From Bacteroidota bacterium (GTDB lineage: Bacteria; Bacteroidota; Bacteroidia; Bacteroidales; JACABE01), in contig JAPLDQ010000037.1 of the NCBI GenBank assembly GCA_026391675.1, positions 1 to 64,000 on the forward strand: a stretch of 64,000 nucleotides of DNA, written 5' to 3'. Shown here piece after piece: positions 24,595-34,704 of this stretch. A program made the translations under genes and the position numbers. A model generated the notes under the pieces. It was not told the DNA's origin. It was given only the letters and a program-made list of their open reading frames with translations, and did no database searches. Position 1 is the first letter of the stretch. Each line of letters begins with the position of its first letter.

Positions 24595-25776
24595 TCAATT
24601 AATTATAAATTCCTCAAGAAAATGTTGTATTTCATCCTTTTGTTTCAGTAATGTTTGAGAGTTATTGCCAGTTAAAACAAACTGTCCATAGCGGTTGAGA
24701 CTATTAGTTATAGGTCTAATGATTTCTCCAATTTTTAAATTAATATTAAGAGTCTCAATTGAAGGAAACTTTTTCATTAATTCAACTTCTGAAATTGTTC
24801 GTGTTACTTTTCCTCCAGAGGTAAAATTTAGATAAGAAACTAATGATGCTTTTTTAATAGGTTTATAATCAATTACATTTCCAACAGCTATATTAATTAA
24901 CAGATCTTCAATATTTACACCTGTTGAAAGTGGTACTAAATGAGAGGTAATAAAATCACCACCCAACCTTGGTCCAATTTCAATAATAGTTATTCTATCA
25001 TCAATAATCTTCATTTCGGGGTGTAACGCACAATTATCTAATCCTGATTTATCGACAATTTTTTGCAGTAAATTTAATATTGCTGGTTTCTGATTTTCAA
25101 ATTTTGAAGGTTGTAAATGTCCTAGTTCGACATTATAAGGTGGAAGCGTTACTATTTTATCTGTTATTTGTAAAATATGTACTTTACCCATCTGTACAAT
25201 TGCTTCAACGCTTATTTCATCACCTTCAATAAATTCTTCGATCAGATATCTTTCATCTTTACAATAGTAAAGTGATTCTTTAATCGAATTCTGAAAATTT
25301 TCAACTTTGTCACACTTTATAACTCCTCTACTTCCAGAATTCATTACAGGCTTGATAATTAATGGAAAATTTATGTTTGTAAGAGGACCTCTAATAATAC
25401 CTTTATACTCTTTACCATGTGCATGAGGAAAATCGTTCTCCTCTAAAAACTTTTTAAACTTTGCTTTATCCAAAACTGTTTCGCAACTTTTATAAGTTGG
25501 GAAAGGTAAGTCCAGTTCTTTTGCAATACGGCACATCATTAGAATTGGTTTGTCTGTTGCTGCAGTTATTATACCTTTAACACAATATTTCTTTGCAATT
25601 TGTATTGTTTTTTTATAATCATCACCTGCAACTTGAAAAAATAAATCGGAAGTTTTACTACCTGGGGCATTTGCATCAGGATCAATCACGATTGTATTAT
25701 AACCCATTAATTTAGCCCTATTAAGAAGTGATAATTGTAACAAACCACCACCAAAAACAAGAATCCATTCCTGCAT
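24595..25776 (-). CDS. ATP-grasp ligase of the polysaccharide locus
   Basis: A 393-residue ATP-grasp enzyme in the carbamoyl-phosphate-synthase/PurK-like group. The pre-ATP-grasp domain opens with WILVFGGGLLQLSLLNRAK; the ATP-grasp domain has FPLIIKPVMNSGSRGV (Lys and the flexible loop), RYLIEEFIEGDEISVEAIV, and the metal-binding IIEIGPRLGGDFIT. Such enzymes join a carboxylate to an amine or thiol through an acyl-phosphate. It abuts the aminotransferase gene upstream (start at 25776, stop at 25777), so coupling an amino acid or other acid to the new 4-amino sugar is a reasonable idea; this is inference. Confidence 0.85.
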   Translation of the reverse strand: MQEWILVFGGGLLQLSLLNRAKLMGYNTIVIDPDANAPGSKTSDLFFQVAGDDYKKTIQIAKKYCVKGIITAATDKPILMMCRIAKELDLPFPTYKSCETVLDKAKFKKFLEENDFPHAHGKEYKGIIRGPLTNINFPLIIKPVMNSGSRGVIKCDKVENFQNSIKESLYYCKDERYLIEEFIEGDEISVEAIVQMGKVHILQITDKIVTLPPYNVELGHLQPSKFENQKPAILNLLQKIVDKSGLDNCALHPEMKIIDDRITIIEIGPRLGGDFITSHLVPLSTGVNIEDLLINIAVGNVIDYKPIKKASLVSYLNFTSGGKVTRTISEVELMKKFPSIETLNINLKIGEIIRPITNSLNRYGQFVLTGNNSQTLLKQKDEIQHFLEEFIIN

Positions 25777-26982
25777 TTATAATAAATTTTTTAAAGTTTC
25801 AGCAATAAAAGAGACTTTTGATTCTGTAAGTTTTGAATACATGGGTAATGTAATCATATTCTCAGTCAAATAATCCGTTACAGGAAGGTCTAAATAATAC
25901 TCCTTATAAATTGTAAACTTATGAACAGCAGGGTAATGTACACTGGTTTGAATACCTGCTTCGGCCAATTGAGCACGGACATTATCTCTCTTTTCGAAAG
26001 TAGAGTTTTTTAAGACGATAGGGAAAATATAGTTAGATGAAAAGTAAGTCCATTCTTTAAAAGGAATAATTATTCCTTTAACTGACGAAAGTTTTTCAAT
26101 ATAATATTGTCGTATTATACTTCTTTGTTCAAGATCTGCCTCAATTTTGTCTAACTGAACCAGACCTATGGCTGCATGAATATCATCCATACGGTAATTA
26201 TATCCAAGTTCCACTACATCATAGTCTGTGGAGTGTCCTGTGGAACGTTCGAATGACATAGATGTCATTCCATGTGACCGAAGAAGTAATGCACGATTAT
26301 TTAACTCACTATTATTGGTAACCAACATACCACCTTCTCCAGTGCTGATATTTTTATTGGAGAAGAAACTAAAGCATCCAACATCACCAATGGTCCCTAA
26401 TTTTTTGCCTTTACCACTTTGAATCAGCTTAGTTGAACTGTTATATAATTGGGGATTCTTATCATTTATTGTATTGGGTGCATACTCTGATAATGGACCA
26501 TGACAAGCATCTTCAATAACTTTTAATCCATACTCATTGGCTATGCTCATAATGCTATTCATATCACAGGAAAACCCACCATAGTGCATAACCATAATTG
26601 CTTTGGTTCTGGGTGTGATTTTGCGTCGTATATCATCCGGATCAATTAAAGGAATTTCATAACTTGTAACATCGGCAAAAATTGGGATTGCATCCACATA
26701 GCGTATAGCATTTACTGTTGCCACAAAAGTCAATGAAGGACAAATTACTTCATCGCCAGGATTTACTCCAACAAGCTTAAGTGCAAGATGCAGACTAACA
26801 GTGCAATTTGAAGTTGAAACTGCATGATTCACATTTAGTAAGTTTGCAAAACGTTCTTCAAATGCTTTGCATCTTGGGCCTGTTGATATCCAATTATCCC
26901 CTATTACATTAGCAACTGCTTGTATTTCTCTTTCATCAAAATTTAGATCGAAAAGTGGAATTTTATAGTCTATTTTTATCAT
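25777..26982 (-). CDS. DegT/DnrJ/EryC1 family sugar aminotransferase
   Basis: A 401-residue PLP-dependent transaminase. The N-terminus reads PLFDLNFDEREIQAVANVI and NWISTGPRCKAFEERFA; the PLP pocket has ICPSLTFVATVNAI and VIEDACHGP, and the Schiff-base Lys lies in CFSFFSNKNISTGEGG. It should convert a 4-keto-6-deoxy nucleotide sugar to the 4-amino sugar, using glutamate. The LegB-like 4,6-dehydratase about 1.3 kb upstream would make its substrate. There is an insertion of about 25 residues before the PLP lysine (NTINDKNPQLYNSSTK), longer than in most relatives. Confidence 0.9.
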   Translation of the reverse strand: MIKIDYKIPLFDLNFDEREIQAVANVIGDNWISTGPRCKAFEERFANLLNVNHAVSTSNCTVSLHLALKLVGVNPGDEVICPSLTFVATVNAIRYVDAIPIFADVTSYEIPLIDPDDIRRKITPRTKAIMVMHYGGFSCDMNSIMSIANEYGLKVIEDACHGPLSEYAPNTINDKNPQLYNSSTKLIQSGKGKKLGTIGDVGCFSFFSNKNISTGEGGMLVTNNSELNNRALLLRSHGMTSMSFERSTGHSTDYDVVELGYNYRMDDIHAAIGLVQLDKIEADLEQRSIIRQYYIEKLSSVKGIIIPFKEWTYFSSNYIFPIVLKNSTFEKRDNVRAQLAEAGIQTSVHYPAVHKFTIYKEYYLDLPVTDYLTENMITLPMYSKLTESKVSFIAETLKNLL

Positions 26983-27052
26983 AATTTTATATACTAATAC
27001 ATAAATTAATTGATTATCATTCTATAAATTAAATAAATATTTATTAGTTTAA

Positions 27053-28258
27053 TTAATCATGGAATTCATTAAAAATTATTTGTTTGTAAGAATCAATCAA
27101 GAGTTCAGTATCAACCTTTATAGTATATTCACTTTGAGCATATTTATATGCCTTTTCTGATATGCTATTTCTAACCTTTTCATTATTTAATAAATAAATA
27201 GTCTTTTCCGCCATTCTCTTGTAATCACCAGTATCAACTAATAATATATTCTCATCATATTCATTAATGTATGGGATACCTCCTGTTGCATATGCAACAA
27301 TAGGAACCTTTAGAAACATAGCTTCTCTAATAGTAAGTGAAAGTCTCTCAAATAAGGGGGGTGCCAAAAAAACCTTTGCAGATTTGACCTTTTCAAAAAG
27401 TTCTTTTTGAGTAGGAATAAATCCAGCAAATTCAATGTTTTGCAAACAATCTAAATCATTGGCAAGCGTTTTATATGGAATCATATCACCATGACCAATC
27501 ATACAAGCTTTTATGTCTTTTTTGGTTTTTTTAAGCTCATGAACTACTTTAATAAAGTCTTCAGCACCTTTAAGTTTTTCAATTCTACCATAATAAATAC
27601 AATCGTATTTGATTATTTGGTCTGGGGTAGAATAAGCAATATCCTCGTTTATTGCTCCATAATGTTTAAAAAACTTATAATTATTATTATATAAAGAAAT
27701 GTATTTTGAGGAATCTAATTCTCCACAAAAGTATTTGAACTCTTTAAGTATTTTTTCTTCAATTTCAACCCTTTTCTTTTGCCCCTTTGTCATTATTAAT
27801 GAGTTTTTCATCTGGCTGATAAAACCTTGAATAGTAATCAAAATGGGATAGTTTTCTTTAAAATCTAAAATTGAAGAGCTATAATATGAATTTTCTGCAC
27901 CAATAAGGTTAATGAGATCAGGTTTGATTACTGATACAATATTTTTAACCTTTTGTCTGAATCCTGAGTAATTTGTATAGACATCAAAAGGAAAATAGCG
28001 AGGCCAACTACGCTTAATTATAGGAATCCCATAAGGAATAAAATAATAATAAACACCATTTTGAAAATAAGAGGTTTGTTTTCTAAGATAAAGGTGGGGA
28101 GAGATAATATGAAGTTCAATATCTTGATAATCAGAAAATCCTTTTATCATGTTTGGTATCCATGGTGCAAACATATCAATATTTTTAAGAAGTGGTAATT
28201 TAGATTGTACTTCAGAATTACTAAAGTGACAAATCCAGATTATTTTAAGTTTTGACAT
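27053..28258 (-). CDS. glycosyltransferase family 4
   Basis: A 401-residue GT-B enzyme. The donor domain shows IYYGRIEKLKGAEDFIKVV, ACMIGHGDMIPYK, FAGFIPTQKEL and APPLFERLSLTIREAMFLK, the last being the E-x7-E helix. The N-terminal domain includes INLIGAENSYYSSSIL. It probably transfers one sugar of the repeat unit at the inner membrane. It starts 3 bases after the LegB-like gene, so the two are likely co-translated. Confidence 0.88.
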   Translation of the reverse strand: MSKLKIIWICHFSNSEVQSKLPLLKNIDMFAPWIPNMIKGFSDYQDIELHIISPHLYLRKQTSYFQNGVYYYFIPYGIPIIKRSWPRYFPFDVYTNYSGFRQKVKNIVSVIKPDLINLIGAENSYYSSSILDFKENYPILITIQGFISQMKNSLIMTKGQKKRVEIEEKILKEFKYFCGELDSSKYISLYNNNYKFFKHYGAINEDIAYSTPDQIIKYDCIYYGRIEKLKGAEDFIKVVHELKKTKKDIKACMIGHGDMIPYKTLANDLDCLQNIEFAGFIPTQKELFEKVKSAKVFLAPPLFERLSLTIREAMFLKVPIVAYATGGIPYINEYDENILLVDTGDYKRMAEKTIYLLNNEKVRNSISEKAYKYAQSEYTIKVDTELLIDSYKQIIFNEFHD

Positions 28259-28261
28259 ATT

Positions 28262-29242
28262 CTATATATTGTAAATATTAGCTTTGTATTTTGTTAAGTT
28301 ATTTGCATTTTCAAACCACTTAATGGTCTCTTTTAATCCTTGTTCAATTGTATACTCTGGCTTCCATTCAGTCAAGGACGTAATTAATGTATTATCACCC
28401 CATAACCGAAAAACTTCAGAATTTTCTGGTCTTAGTCTTTGTTTATCTGTAATGAACTTAATATCGCTATTCATAATTTTTTTAATCAGATTCAGGGTAT
28501 CAGCCATTGAAATTTCAAAATTAGAGGCTATATTTATTTCTTTTCCAATGGTATCATTGCATTCTGCGATAGCAATAAATCCCCGGGCAGTATCCTTCAC
28601 AAAGTTAAAGTCACGAGTTGGAGAAATATCGCCAAGATTAATCTCTTTCATGCCATTCGCTATCTGAGTGATAATAGTTGGAATGATGGCACGTGCAGAT
28701 TGTCTGGGTCCATAAGTATTGAAAGGCCTTACGGTAGTTACCGGCAAATTAAAAGCATTATAAAAGCTCATTGCGATAGCATCTGCAGCAATTTTGGTTG
28801 CAGAATAGGGGGATTGAGCTTGTCTGGGATGATTTTCGTCTATAGGAACATATTTTGCAGTCCCATAAACTTCTGAAGTGGATGTGTTTAAAACGCGGAT
28901 ACCACCCAGTTCTCTGGCAGCCTGACAAACGTTTAGGGTTCCTTTTATATTGGTATCCACATAACTATCAGGAGCATGATAAGAATATGGGATTGCAATT
29001 AATGCAGCGAGGTGAAAAACAATATCTACATCTTTCATTATATGTTTTACAAAATGTGGATCTCGAACATCCCCTGTAACTACTTCCAGATTTGGATTAG
29101 CTGGAATATCTTCAAGCCAGCCCCAATAATTAAATGAGTTATAATAAGAAAGTGCTCTTACTTTATAACCTTTTTCGAGTAATAATTCAGTAAGATGTGA
29201 CCCTATAAAGCCATCTGCTCCTGTAACCAATGCATGTTTCAT
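28262..29242 (-). CDS. nucleotide-sugar 4,6-dehydratase, LegB-like
   Basis: A 326-residue extended SDR. The Rossmann motif is VTGADGFIGSHLTELL, followed by the LegB-typical YYNSFNYWGWLEDI; the active-site parts are NTSTSEVYGTA and SPYSATKIAADAIAMSF (Tyr/Lys), and RPFNTYGPRQSARAIIP closes the substrate pocket. LegB enzymes dehydrate UDP- or GDP-GlcNAc to the 4-keto-6-deoxy sugar that a DegT aminotransferase then aminates; one lies two genes downstream. The other legionaminic acid genes (neuB-, neuC- and neuA-type) are absent, so the end product is more likely a 4-amino-4,6-dideoxy-HexNAc. Confidence 0.88.
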   Translation of the reverse strand: MKHALVTGADGFIGSHLTELLLEKGYKVRALSYYNSFNYWGWLEDIPANPNLEVVTGDVRDPHFVKHIMKDVDIVFHLAALIAIPYSYHAPDSYVDTNIKGTLNVCQAARELGGIRVLNTSTSEVYGTAKYVPIDENHPRQAQSPYSATKIAADAIAMSFYNAFNLPVTTVRPFNTYGPRQSARAIIPTIITQIANGMKEINLGDISPTRDFNFVKDTARGFIAIAECNDTIGKEINIASNFEISMADTLNLIKKIMNSDIKFITDKQRLRPENSEVFRLWGDNTLITSLTEWKPEYTIEQGLKETIKWFENANNLTKYKANIYNI

Positions 29243-29252
29243 AACTGATATG

Positions 29253-30185
29253 TCATTTTTTTAAATACTTTTTTAAAGTAACACGAATAATTGATGGTAT
29301 CATTAATTTTATTTTTTCCATCAGCGGTAATTGGATTTGTTTTAATACATATTTCATGAGTTTCTTGTCTGGTTGAAGGTTTAATGGAAAATAAAGTTCT
29401 TCTAATTTTTCGTAAACCGGTTGATTCATATATGTTGTATTATCATTACTACAATGTTCCCCGGTCCCATCATGACCAGTATTTCGAACCCTGGATTTAG
29501 CAGGGTAAATAGAATACATTTTGTTGTGTAACAAATACAAAAATAAAAACCCATCAGCAGTAAAAACGCCTGTGTTTTTGATTTTTAATAACTGTGGAAG
29601 ATATCTTTGATAGTGTTTCTTAATAGTTTTATAGTTTCTTGGATTAGATAGCATTTCATTATAGCTATCTAATAACCAATCGACTTTCTCCCATTTTTCG
29701 CGCCATAGTCCAACACCCCAAGCTACGAACCCTAGTCGTAAATACGCTTCATGTTTATACCAATCAGGTATAGGAAATGGATTATTATAACCAGAAACAG
29801 CAAATATATCGTTCCTGTCTTTATAAATATCTAATCCTTTATTAACAAAATCAAGAAATGTAGGAGCAAAAACATTATCATCCTCAGTAAAAATCAGTCT
29901 ATCATATCTTTTAAAAACATATTTCAGCGATTCGAAAAAATTATCTACAACACCAAAGTTCTTTTCCCGTTCAATAATATTTATTGTTTTAAATCCTTTA
30001 ATATGAGGCAGAGATGCCTTTATTATTTCATACCCTTCCTTATGTATATCTTTTAAAGGATAATCCAGAAAAATAAAAAGATCGGTTTTATCGCTGTGGA
30101 CACATGCTGAAAGCGATTCCACACATCGTTTGAAATGCACATGACGATTTAGAGTTGGTATTATTACAGGAGCATAATTAGTCAT
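29253..30185 (-). CDS. glycosyltransferase, GT-A fold (family 2-like)
   Basis: A 310-residue protein with a GT-A pattern. VIIPTLNRHVHFKRCVESL opens the nucleotide-binding domain, and FTEDDNVF provides the acidic metal-binding motif (D-x-D type). The second half includes AVSGYNNPFPIP and GFVAWGVGLWREKW, a typical acceptor-loop pattern in Bacteroidota capsule transferases. The C-terminus is basic (KLMIPSIIRVTLKKYLKK), suggesting a loose membrane contact. It starts 8 bases after the flippase gene. Confidence 0.82.
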   Translation of the reverse strand: MTNYAPVIIPTLNRHVHFKRCVESLSACVHSDKTDLFIFLDYPLKDIHKEGYEIIKASLPHIKGFKTINIIEREKNFGVVDNFFESLKYVFKRYDRLIFTEDDNVFAPTFLDFVNKGLDIYKDRNDIFAVSGYNNPFPIPDWYKHEAYLRLGFVAWGVGLWREKWEKVDWLLDSYNEMLSNPRNYKTIKKHYQRYLPQLLKIKNTGVFTADGFLFLYLLHNKMYSIYPAKSRVRNTGHDGTGEHCSNDNTTYMNQPVYEKLEELYFPLNLQPDKKLMKYVLKQIQLPLMEKIKLMIPSIIRVTLKKYLKK

Positions 30186-30193
30186 AATAATAT

Positions 30194-31714
30194 TTACTTT
30201 CTTTTGATTATTTTTTTTACTATTTGGCTAATCATTTCTTTTTCTTTCTTTTCTAAACCTGCAAAATAGATTGATAAAAGTAGCCACCCCATAGCAAATA
30301 ATGAAAAAAAGATAAAGCGAGAAAAACCAGGTCTAAAAAAATCACGGATAAAAAAAAGTGGCAAAATAAGAGCTGATACATACATTACCTTTAAATATGC
30401 AGTTTTAAGGAAAAAACGCACATTAAAATTAATAATCGTTTTTAATAGAATTTGCCAAACAACCACATTAGTTGCAGCTGTTATAATAAATGTTATTAGA
30501 ATTGAATATGGAGGATAACCATTTTTAAATAAAATGTATGCAATTGGAAGGCTAAGGAGGGAAGTAGAGCTTAATATAATTTGGAAATATTTAATCTTTC
30601 CAGTAGCTTGAATTACTGAACCAAGGCCTCCTCCAAGACCACTAACTAATGCATTTATAATCATCAATTGGCAAAAAATAACAGTGTGTGCAGGGATTTC
30701 ACCCAACCAAAGTCTTAACAAAAAACTTGTCTCTAATAAGATAGGTAATGCTGGTAACAACATTAGAAAAGTTATGTATTTTGAAATATATGCAGCCAAG
30801 TTTATAGTTCGATCAATATTACCGCTACTGAAACTCATGGTTATTTGAGGAATAGCTGCTTGTCCAAGATTTCTCGCAAACATCAGGACAATGCTATTTA
30901 CAGAATTTGCTATGCCATAAGCCGCATTTAGAAGAGTCCCGAAAAATACATTAATAATTAAAGCAGATCCTGTTGTTTGTCCAACACTTGCGGCTGCACC
31001 AATCATTATCCAACCTGAAAAGCCTGCCATCTCTTTGTATTTACTCCTGTCATTTTGAAAATTCCATTTTATTATATCTGCATAATTCTTTTTACAATAG
31101 AAGTAAAATAATAAAGGTGGAACAATACTAATAATTGCAATTAGAAGTGAATATAATTTAAGTTTATTCCCTAAATAGTAAATCAGTGATAATGCAACTA
31201 AAAATGCTAGTATACTTCTCGTTATTTCAATAAAAGCCTGAGTTTTAAATTTTTCTTGCGCTGTAACTAATCCCTGAAAAGGAATACTTACAATAGATAA
31301 AACTGTTGCATAGGTTGAAAACCTTAAAACAAAAAGTGCATCGGAAATTTTTGCAGTATCAATATTTAAATAATGATTAACATAGTAGACTCCAGCTGTT
31401 TCTGTGAGTAAAAGAACTAAAAAAGCTAAGCAAAGATGAATAAACAGACTTATATTAAATACTTTGTTTACACTTTCTTTATTGCCTTTCCCCATTTCAA
31501 ACGCTATATATCTATATGTTGTTGAGGCCATAACAGTGTTAAGGAATGCCATCATAACCACGACCCCTCCAACTACACTGTAAAGGCCAAAGTCAGATGC
31601 CCCAAGGCTACGAATTACAAAACGTGATGTAAATAGTCCTATTACTGAAGTACAAAGCAAACGGAAAAAAAGAAAAGCACTGTTTTTTAAAATTAAGGTA
31701 TTTCCAGCTAGCAC
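30194..31714 (-). CDS. Wzx-like lipid-linked oligosaccharide flippase
   Basis: A 506-residue MOP-superfamily exporter with 12-14 hydrophobic segments. FVIRSLGASDFGLYSVVGG near the N-terminus is the family hallmark (L-G-x-x-x-F/Y-G-x-Y/W), and SVGQTTGSALIINVFFG and ALGSVIQATGK-like segments match others. It would flip the undecaprenyl-linked repeat unit to the periplasm, where the Wzy polymerase acts. It is the only flippase in the cluster. It is followed by a GT-A transferase 8 bases later. Confidence 0.92.
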   Translation of the reverse strand: MLAGNTLILKNSAFLFFRLLCTSVIGLFTSRFVIRSLGASDFGLYSVVGGVVVMMAFLNTVMASTTYRYIAFEMGKGNKESVNKVFNISLFIHLCLAFLVLLLTETAGVYYVNHYLNIDTAKISDALFVLRFSTYATVLSIVSIPFQGLVTAQEKFKTQAFIEITRSILAFLVALSLIYYLGNKLKLYSLLIAIISIVPPLLFYFYCKKNYADIIKWNFQNDRSKYKEMAGFSGWIMIGAAASVGQTTGSALIINVFFGTLLNAAYGIANSVNSIVLMFARNLGQAAIPQITMSFSSGNIDRTINLAAYISKYITFLMLLPALPILLETSFLLRLWLGEIPAHTVIFCQLMIINALVSGLGGGLGSVIQATGKIKYFQIILSSTSLLSLPIAYILFKNGYPPYSILITFIITAATNVVVWQILLKTIINFNVRFFLKTAYLKVMYVSALILPLFFIRDFFRPGFSRFIFFSLFAMGWLLLSIYFAGLEKKEKEMISQIVKKIIKRK

Positions 31715-31898
31715 TTATTAAAATTATTTGAGATTCTTATTAATATGCAGAAATTGAATTTTATTTTCATAGAAAATTATTGGTTTAAGGGTAAAATGCG
31801 ATTCCATTTTATCTATTATAATTGGTAGTATAAACGAATCAAGGGCCATTAGATTTTTAAATTAATCGTTTAAATGTTTTTTAGTACTAGTATAATTT

Positions 31899-32540
31899 TT
31901 AATAGATACTATCTTTAAAGTAAATTATACGAGCTGGGACTCCAATTGCAACAGCATTATCAGGTAGGTTTTTTGTAACTAATGCTCCTGCTCCAACAAC
32001 AACATTATTACCAATTATAATGTTAGGAAGTATTGTTGCATTAGTTCCAATATATGTGAAGGCACCAATTTTACATCCTCCTAACAATATAGCATGCGGG
32101 GACACTTCACAGAACTCTTCAATTATTACATCATGATGAATACTAACAAATGCATTTATTAAAGTTCCCATTTCCACTCTAACACTATTACTTATCATTG
32201 CATTTTGCATTATATTAATTCCATTTTCAAGCTGAACATCAAAATGACCAATACTGGATGACTTTGCTATAATTGATATCAATTTACCACCTTGCTCAAT
32301 CAATTTAACTGAAAGCATTTTCCTTAAAGAAGGATTACCAAGTCCAAGTATAAATTCAGGATTATTGATAAAGTGTTTTTGAACATCTTTTAATGATCTA
32401 ATAATAGGAAATTGACCAAATAAAATTTCACCTAAATCATCGGAAATATCATCATAAAAATATAATCCATTTAACTTATTTTGTTGATAAAGTAGCTCTA
32501 AAATTTCTTTAGCATGTCCTTTAGCTCCGACTACCAGCAT
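31899..32540 (-). CDS. NeuD/PglD-like sugar N/O-acyltransferase
   Basis: A 213-residue acetyltransferase. The first ~90 residues make the nucleotide-sugar binding Rossmann-like domain ([30 protein letters not shown]), and the rest is a left-handed beta-helix ([20 protein letters not shown], with the catalytic His in HHD, then [19 protein letters not shown]). PglD-type enzymes N-acetylate a 4-amino-4,6-dideoxy sugar. The gene overlaps the end of the aminotransferase gene by 20 bases, so the two act in sequence: amination, then acetylation. Confidence 0.9.
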   Translation of the reverse strand: MLVVGAKGHAKEILELLYQQNKLNGLYFYDDISDDLGEILFGQFPIIRSLKDVQKHFINNPEFILGLGNPSLRKMLSVKLIEQGGKLISIIAKSSSIGHFDVQLENGINIMQNAMISNSVRVEMGTLINAFVSIHHDVIIEEFCEVSPHAILLGGCKIGAFTYIGTNATILPNIIIGNNVVVGAGALVTKNLPDNAVAIGVPARIIYFKDSIY

Positions 32541-33648
32541 TTTTAATAATATTTAATATTTGTAATTGATCATCTTTAGAAAGCAAAGGATAAATTGGCA
32601 AGCATATTACTTGTTCAGAAATCTTTGTAGCAATTGGTAGGTTTTCAGGTTTAGCTGATTGTAAACCACGATAAGTTGGAAACTGACTGATTAATGGGTA
32701 AAAATAGCGACGTCCATAGATATTGTGTTTTCGTAATTCTTCGTATAATTCATCTCTTTTTCTCCCATATATTTGTTCATCAATAAAAATCGGGAAATAT
32801 GAGTAAGAATGATTAACTCCTATCATGTCATTAAGGATTCGAATTCCGGGTATATTTGTTAATTGATTTCTGTATAACTCAGAGATAGATTTTCGTTTGG
32901 CAATATTTTCATCGATATATTTTAATTGTAACAAACCATAAGCTGCTTGGACTTCATTCATTTTTGCATTTATTCCGGGTGCAATAACTGTTATTTCGTC
33001 AGCAAAGCCAAAATTTTTCAAATAATCAATCCTCTCTTTAGTTTTTTTGTCAGGGCTAATAATAGCACCCCCTTCAATCGTGTTGAAAACTTTTGTGGCA
33101 TGAAAACTTAAAATTGACAAATCACCATAGTTTAATATTGAATTTCCATTAATTTTTACACCAAAAGCGTGTGCTGCATCATAGATTAATTTTAAACCAT
33201 AAGTATCTGCAATTTTTTGGAATCGTTCCAGTTTGCAGGGGTTACCATATACATGAACTGGCATAATAGCAGTTGTTTGTGGTGTAATAGCAGCTTCAAC
33301 TTTATCTGGATCTAAATTAAAATAGTCAGACTCTATATCAGAAAAAACAGGTTTAATATTGTTCCACCAAAGTGAATGGGTTGTTGCTACAAAACTAAAG
33401 GGAGTGGTGATTACTTCACCAGTAATATTTAAAGCTTGTAGTGCAGTTATTAAGGCTAGAGTTCCATTTGAAAAAAGAGAAATGTAATTAACTCCAAGGT
33501 AATCTGCCAACTCTTTCTCAAACTGTTGATGAAAGGGGCCGTTATTGGTTAATATTTTATTTTCCCAAATTTGTTTGAGATATTCTGTAAATTCATCTAA
33601 TGGAGGAAGTGCAGGTTGTGTTACATATATTTTCTTATTTGGACTCAT
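32521..33648 (-). CDS. DegT/DnrJ/EryC1 family sugar aminotransferase
   Basis: A 375-residue PLP enzyme. The N-terminus holds [19 protein letters not shown]; the PLP site includes [13 protein letters not shown] and [11 protein letters not shown], with the lysine in [17 protein letters not shown]. It resembles the dTDP/UDP-4-keto-6-deoxyhexose C4-transaminases (FdtB/VioA-like). The acetyltransferase gene overlaps its 3' end by 20 bases. The 4-keto substrate could come from the LegB-like enzyme or from an enzyme outside the locus. It starts 23 bases after the epimerase gene. Confidence 0.9.
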   Translation of the reverse strand: MSPNKKIYVTQPALPPLDEFTEYLKQIWENKILTNNGPFHQQFEKELADYLGVNYISLFSNGTLALITALQALNITGEVITTPFSFVATTHSLWWNNIKPVFSDIESDYFNLDPDKVEAAITPQTTAIMPVHVYGNPCKLERFQKIADTYGLKLIYDAAHAFGVKINGNSILNYGDLSILSFHATKVFNTIEGGAIISPDKKTKERIDYLKNFGFADEITVIAPGINAKMNEVQAAYGLLQLKYIDENIAKRKSISELYRNQLTNIPGIRILNDMIGVNHSYSYFPIFIDEQIYGRKRDELYEELRKHNIYGRRYFYPLISQFPTYRGLQSAKPENLPIATKISEQVICLPIYPLLSKDDQLQILNIIKNAGSRS

Positions 33649-33671
33649 ATTTTTATCTCATTTAATATTGA

Positions 33672-34661
33672 TTATTTTAAATTCTCCCAATACCATTCAA
33701 CCGCTTCTTTTAAACCCATTTGCAAATTATGAGTAGGTTTATATCCTAAAAAAGTTTGAGCTTTTTCAATACTTGCCAGTGAATGTGGAATATCACCCTG
33801 TCGGTTAGGCCCGTATTTTATTTCAACATTGGCTATTGCAGTATCAAATTCGCTTAAATATTGTTTCAGATAATTAGCCAGCATATTTAAATCGTTTCTG
33901 TCGCCCACTGCAGTATTAAAAACCTGTCCTACGGCTGTTTTGTTTGCTGTTGTTGCTGCCAGATGGTTCATTTGTATTACATTGTCAATATAGGTAAAGT
34001 CACGGGAGTTAGTACCATCTCCATTAATAAGCGGAGATTCGTGAGCCATCAGCTGCATGGTAAATTTAGGTATTACAGCAGCATAAGCCCCGTTGGGGTT
34101 TTGGCGTCTGCCATACACGTTAAAATAACGTAAACCAATAACATCCAATCCATAATTCAAACCAAAAACATGTGCATAGAGTTCATTTACGTATTTGGTA
34201 ACTGCATAGGGTGAAAGTGGCTTTCCAATAATATCTTCAACTTTAGGCAAATTAGGAGAATCTCCATAAGTTGATGAACTGGCTGCATATACAAGCCTTC
34301 TAACTTTTAGATCACGGACTGCTATCAATATATTTAAGAACCCACTGATATTAACTGCATTGGTAGTTGCAGGATCATTTAAAGAACGTGGTACTGAGCC
34401 TAATGCAGCTTGTTGTAATACAAATTCGGCCCCTTCCATGGCTTTTTTACAATCATCCAGATTGCGGATATCTCCAACGACTAATTTAAACTTAGGATGG
34501 CTTAAGAATTCAGTTATATTTTCCACTCTTCCTGTAGAAAAGTTATCCAGACAAATAACTTCATTTTCATTTTTTAAAAGGTCTTCACAAAGGTTGGAAC
34601 CTACAAAACCTGCACCACCTGTAACAAGTACACGGGTATTTTTAATTTTAGGGTAATCCAT
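33672..34661 (-). CDS. UDP-N-acetylhexosamine 4-epimerase (WbpP/TviC type)
   Basis: A 329-residue extended SDR. VTGGAGFVGSNLCEDLL binds NAD; the segment QQAALGSVPRSLNDP is characteristic of the WbpP/TviC group that works on N-acetylated substrates; AASSSTYGDS and LSPYAVTKYVNELY supply Ser, Tyr and Lys. Together with the UDP-HexNAc 6-dehydrogenase just upstream it forms the TviB-TviC pair, which converts UDP-GlcNAc to UDP-GalNAcA. The gap to the dehydrogenase gene is 43 bases. Confidence 0.92.
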   Translation of the reverse strand: MDYPKIKNTRVLVTGGAGFVGSNLCEDLLKNENEVICLDNFSTGRVENITEFLSHPKFKLVVGDIRNLDDCKKAMEGAEFVLQQAALGSVPRSLNDPATTNAVNISGFLNILIAVRDLKVRRLVYAASSSTYGDSPNLPKVEDIIGKPLSPYAVTKYVNELYAHVFGLNYGLDVIGLRYFNVYGRRQNPNGAYAAVIPKFTMQLMAHESPLINGDGTNSRDFTYIDNVIQMNHLAATTANKTAVGQVFNTAVGDRNDLNMLANYLKQYLSEFDTAIANVEIKYGPNRQGDIPHSLASIEKAQTFLGYKPTHNLQMGLKEAVEWYWENLK

Positions 34662-34704
34662 TAATCAGTAAATTTTAATTGTATGTATATTTTGTGAATC
34701 AATT

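Noticed and set aside
28262-29242. Full legionaminic or pseudaminic acid pathway
   Set aside because: Only LegB-like, DegT and nucleotidyltransferase genes are present; no NeuB-, NeuC- or CMP-transferase-type genes in the window.
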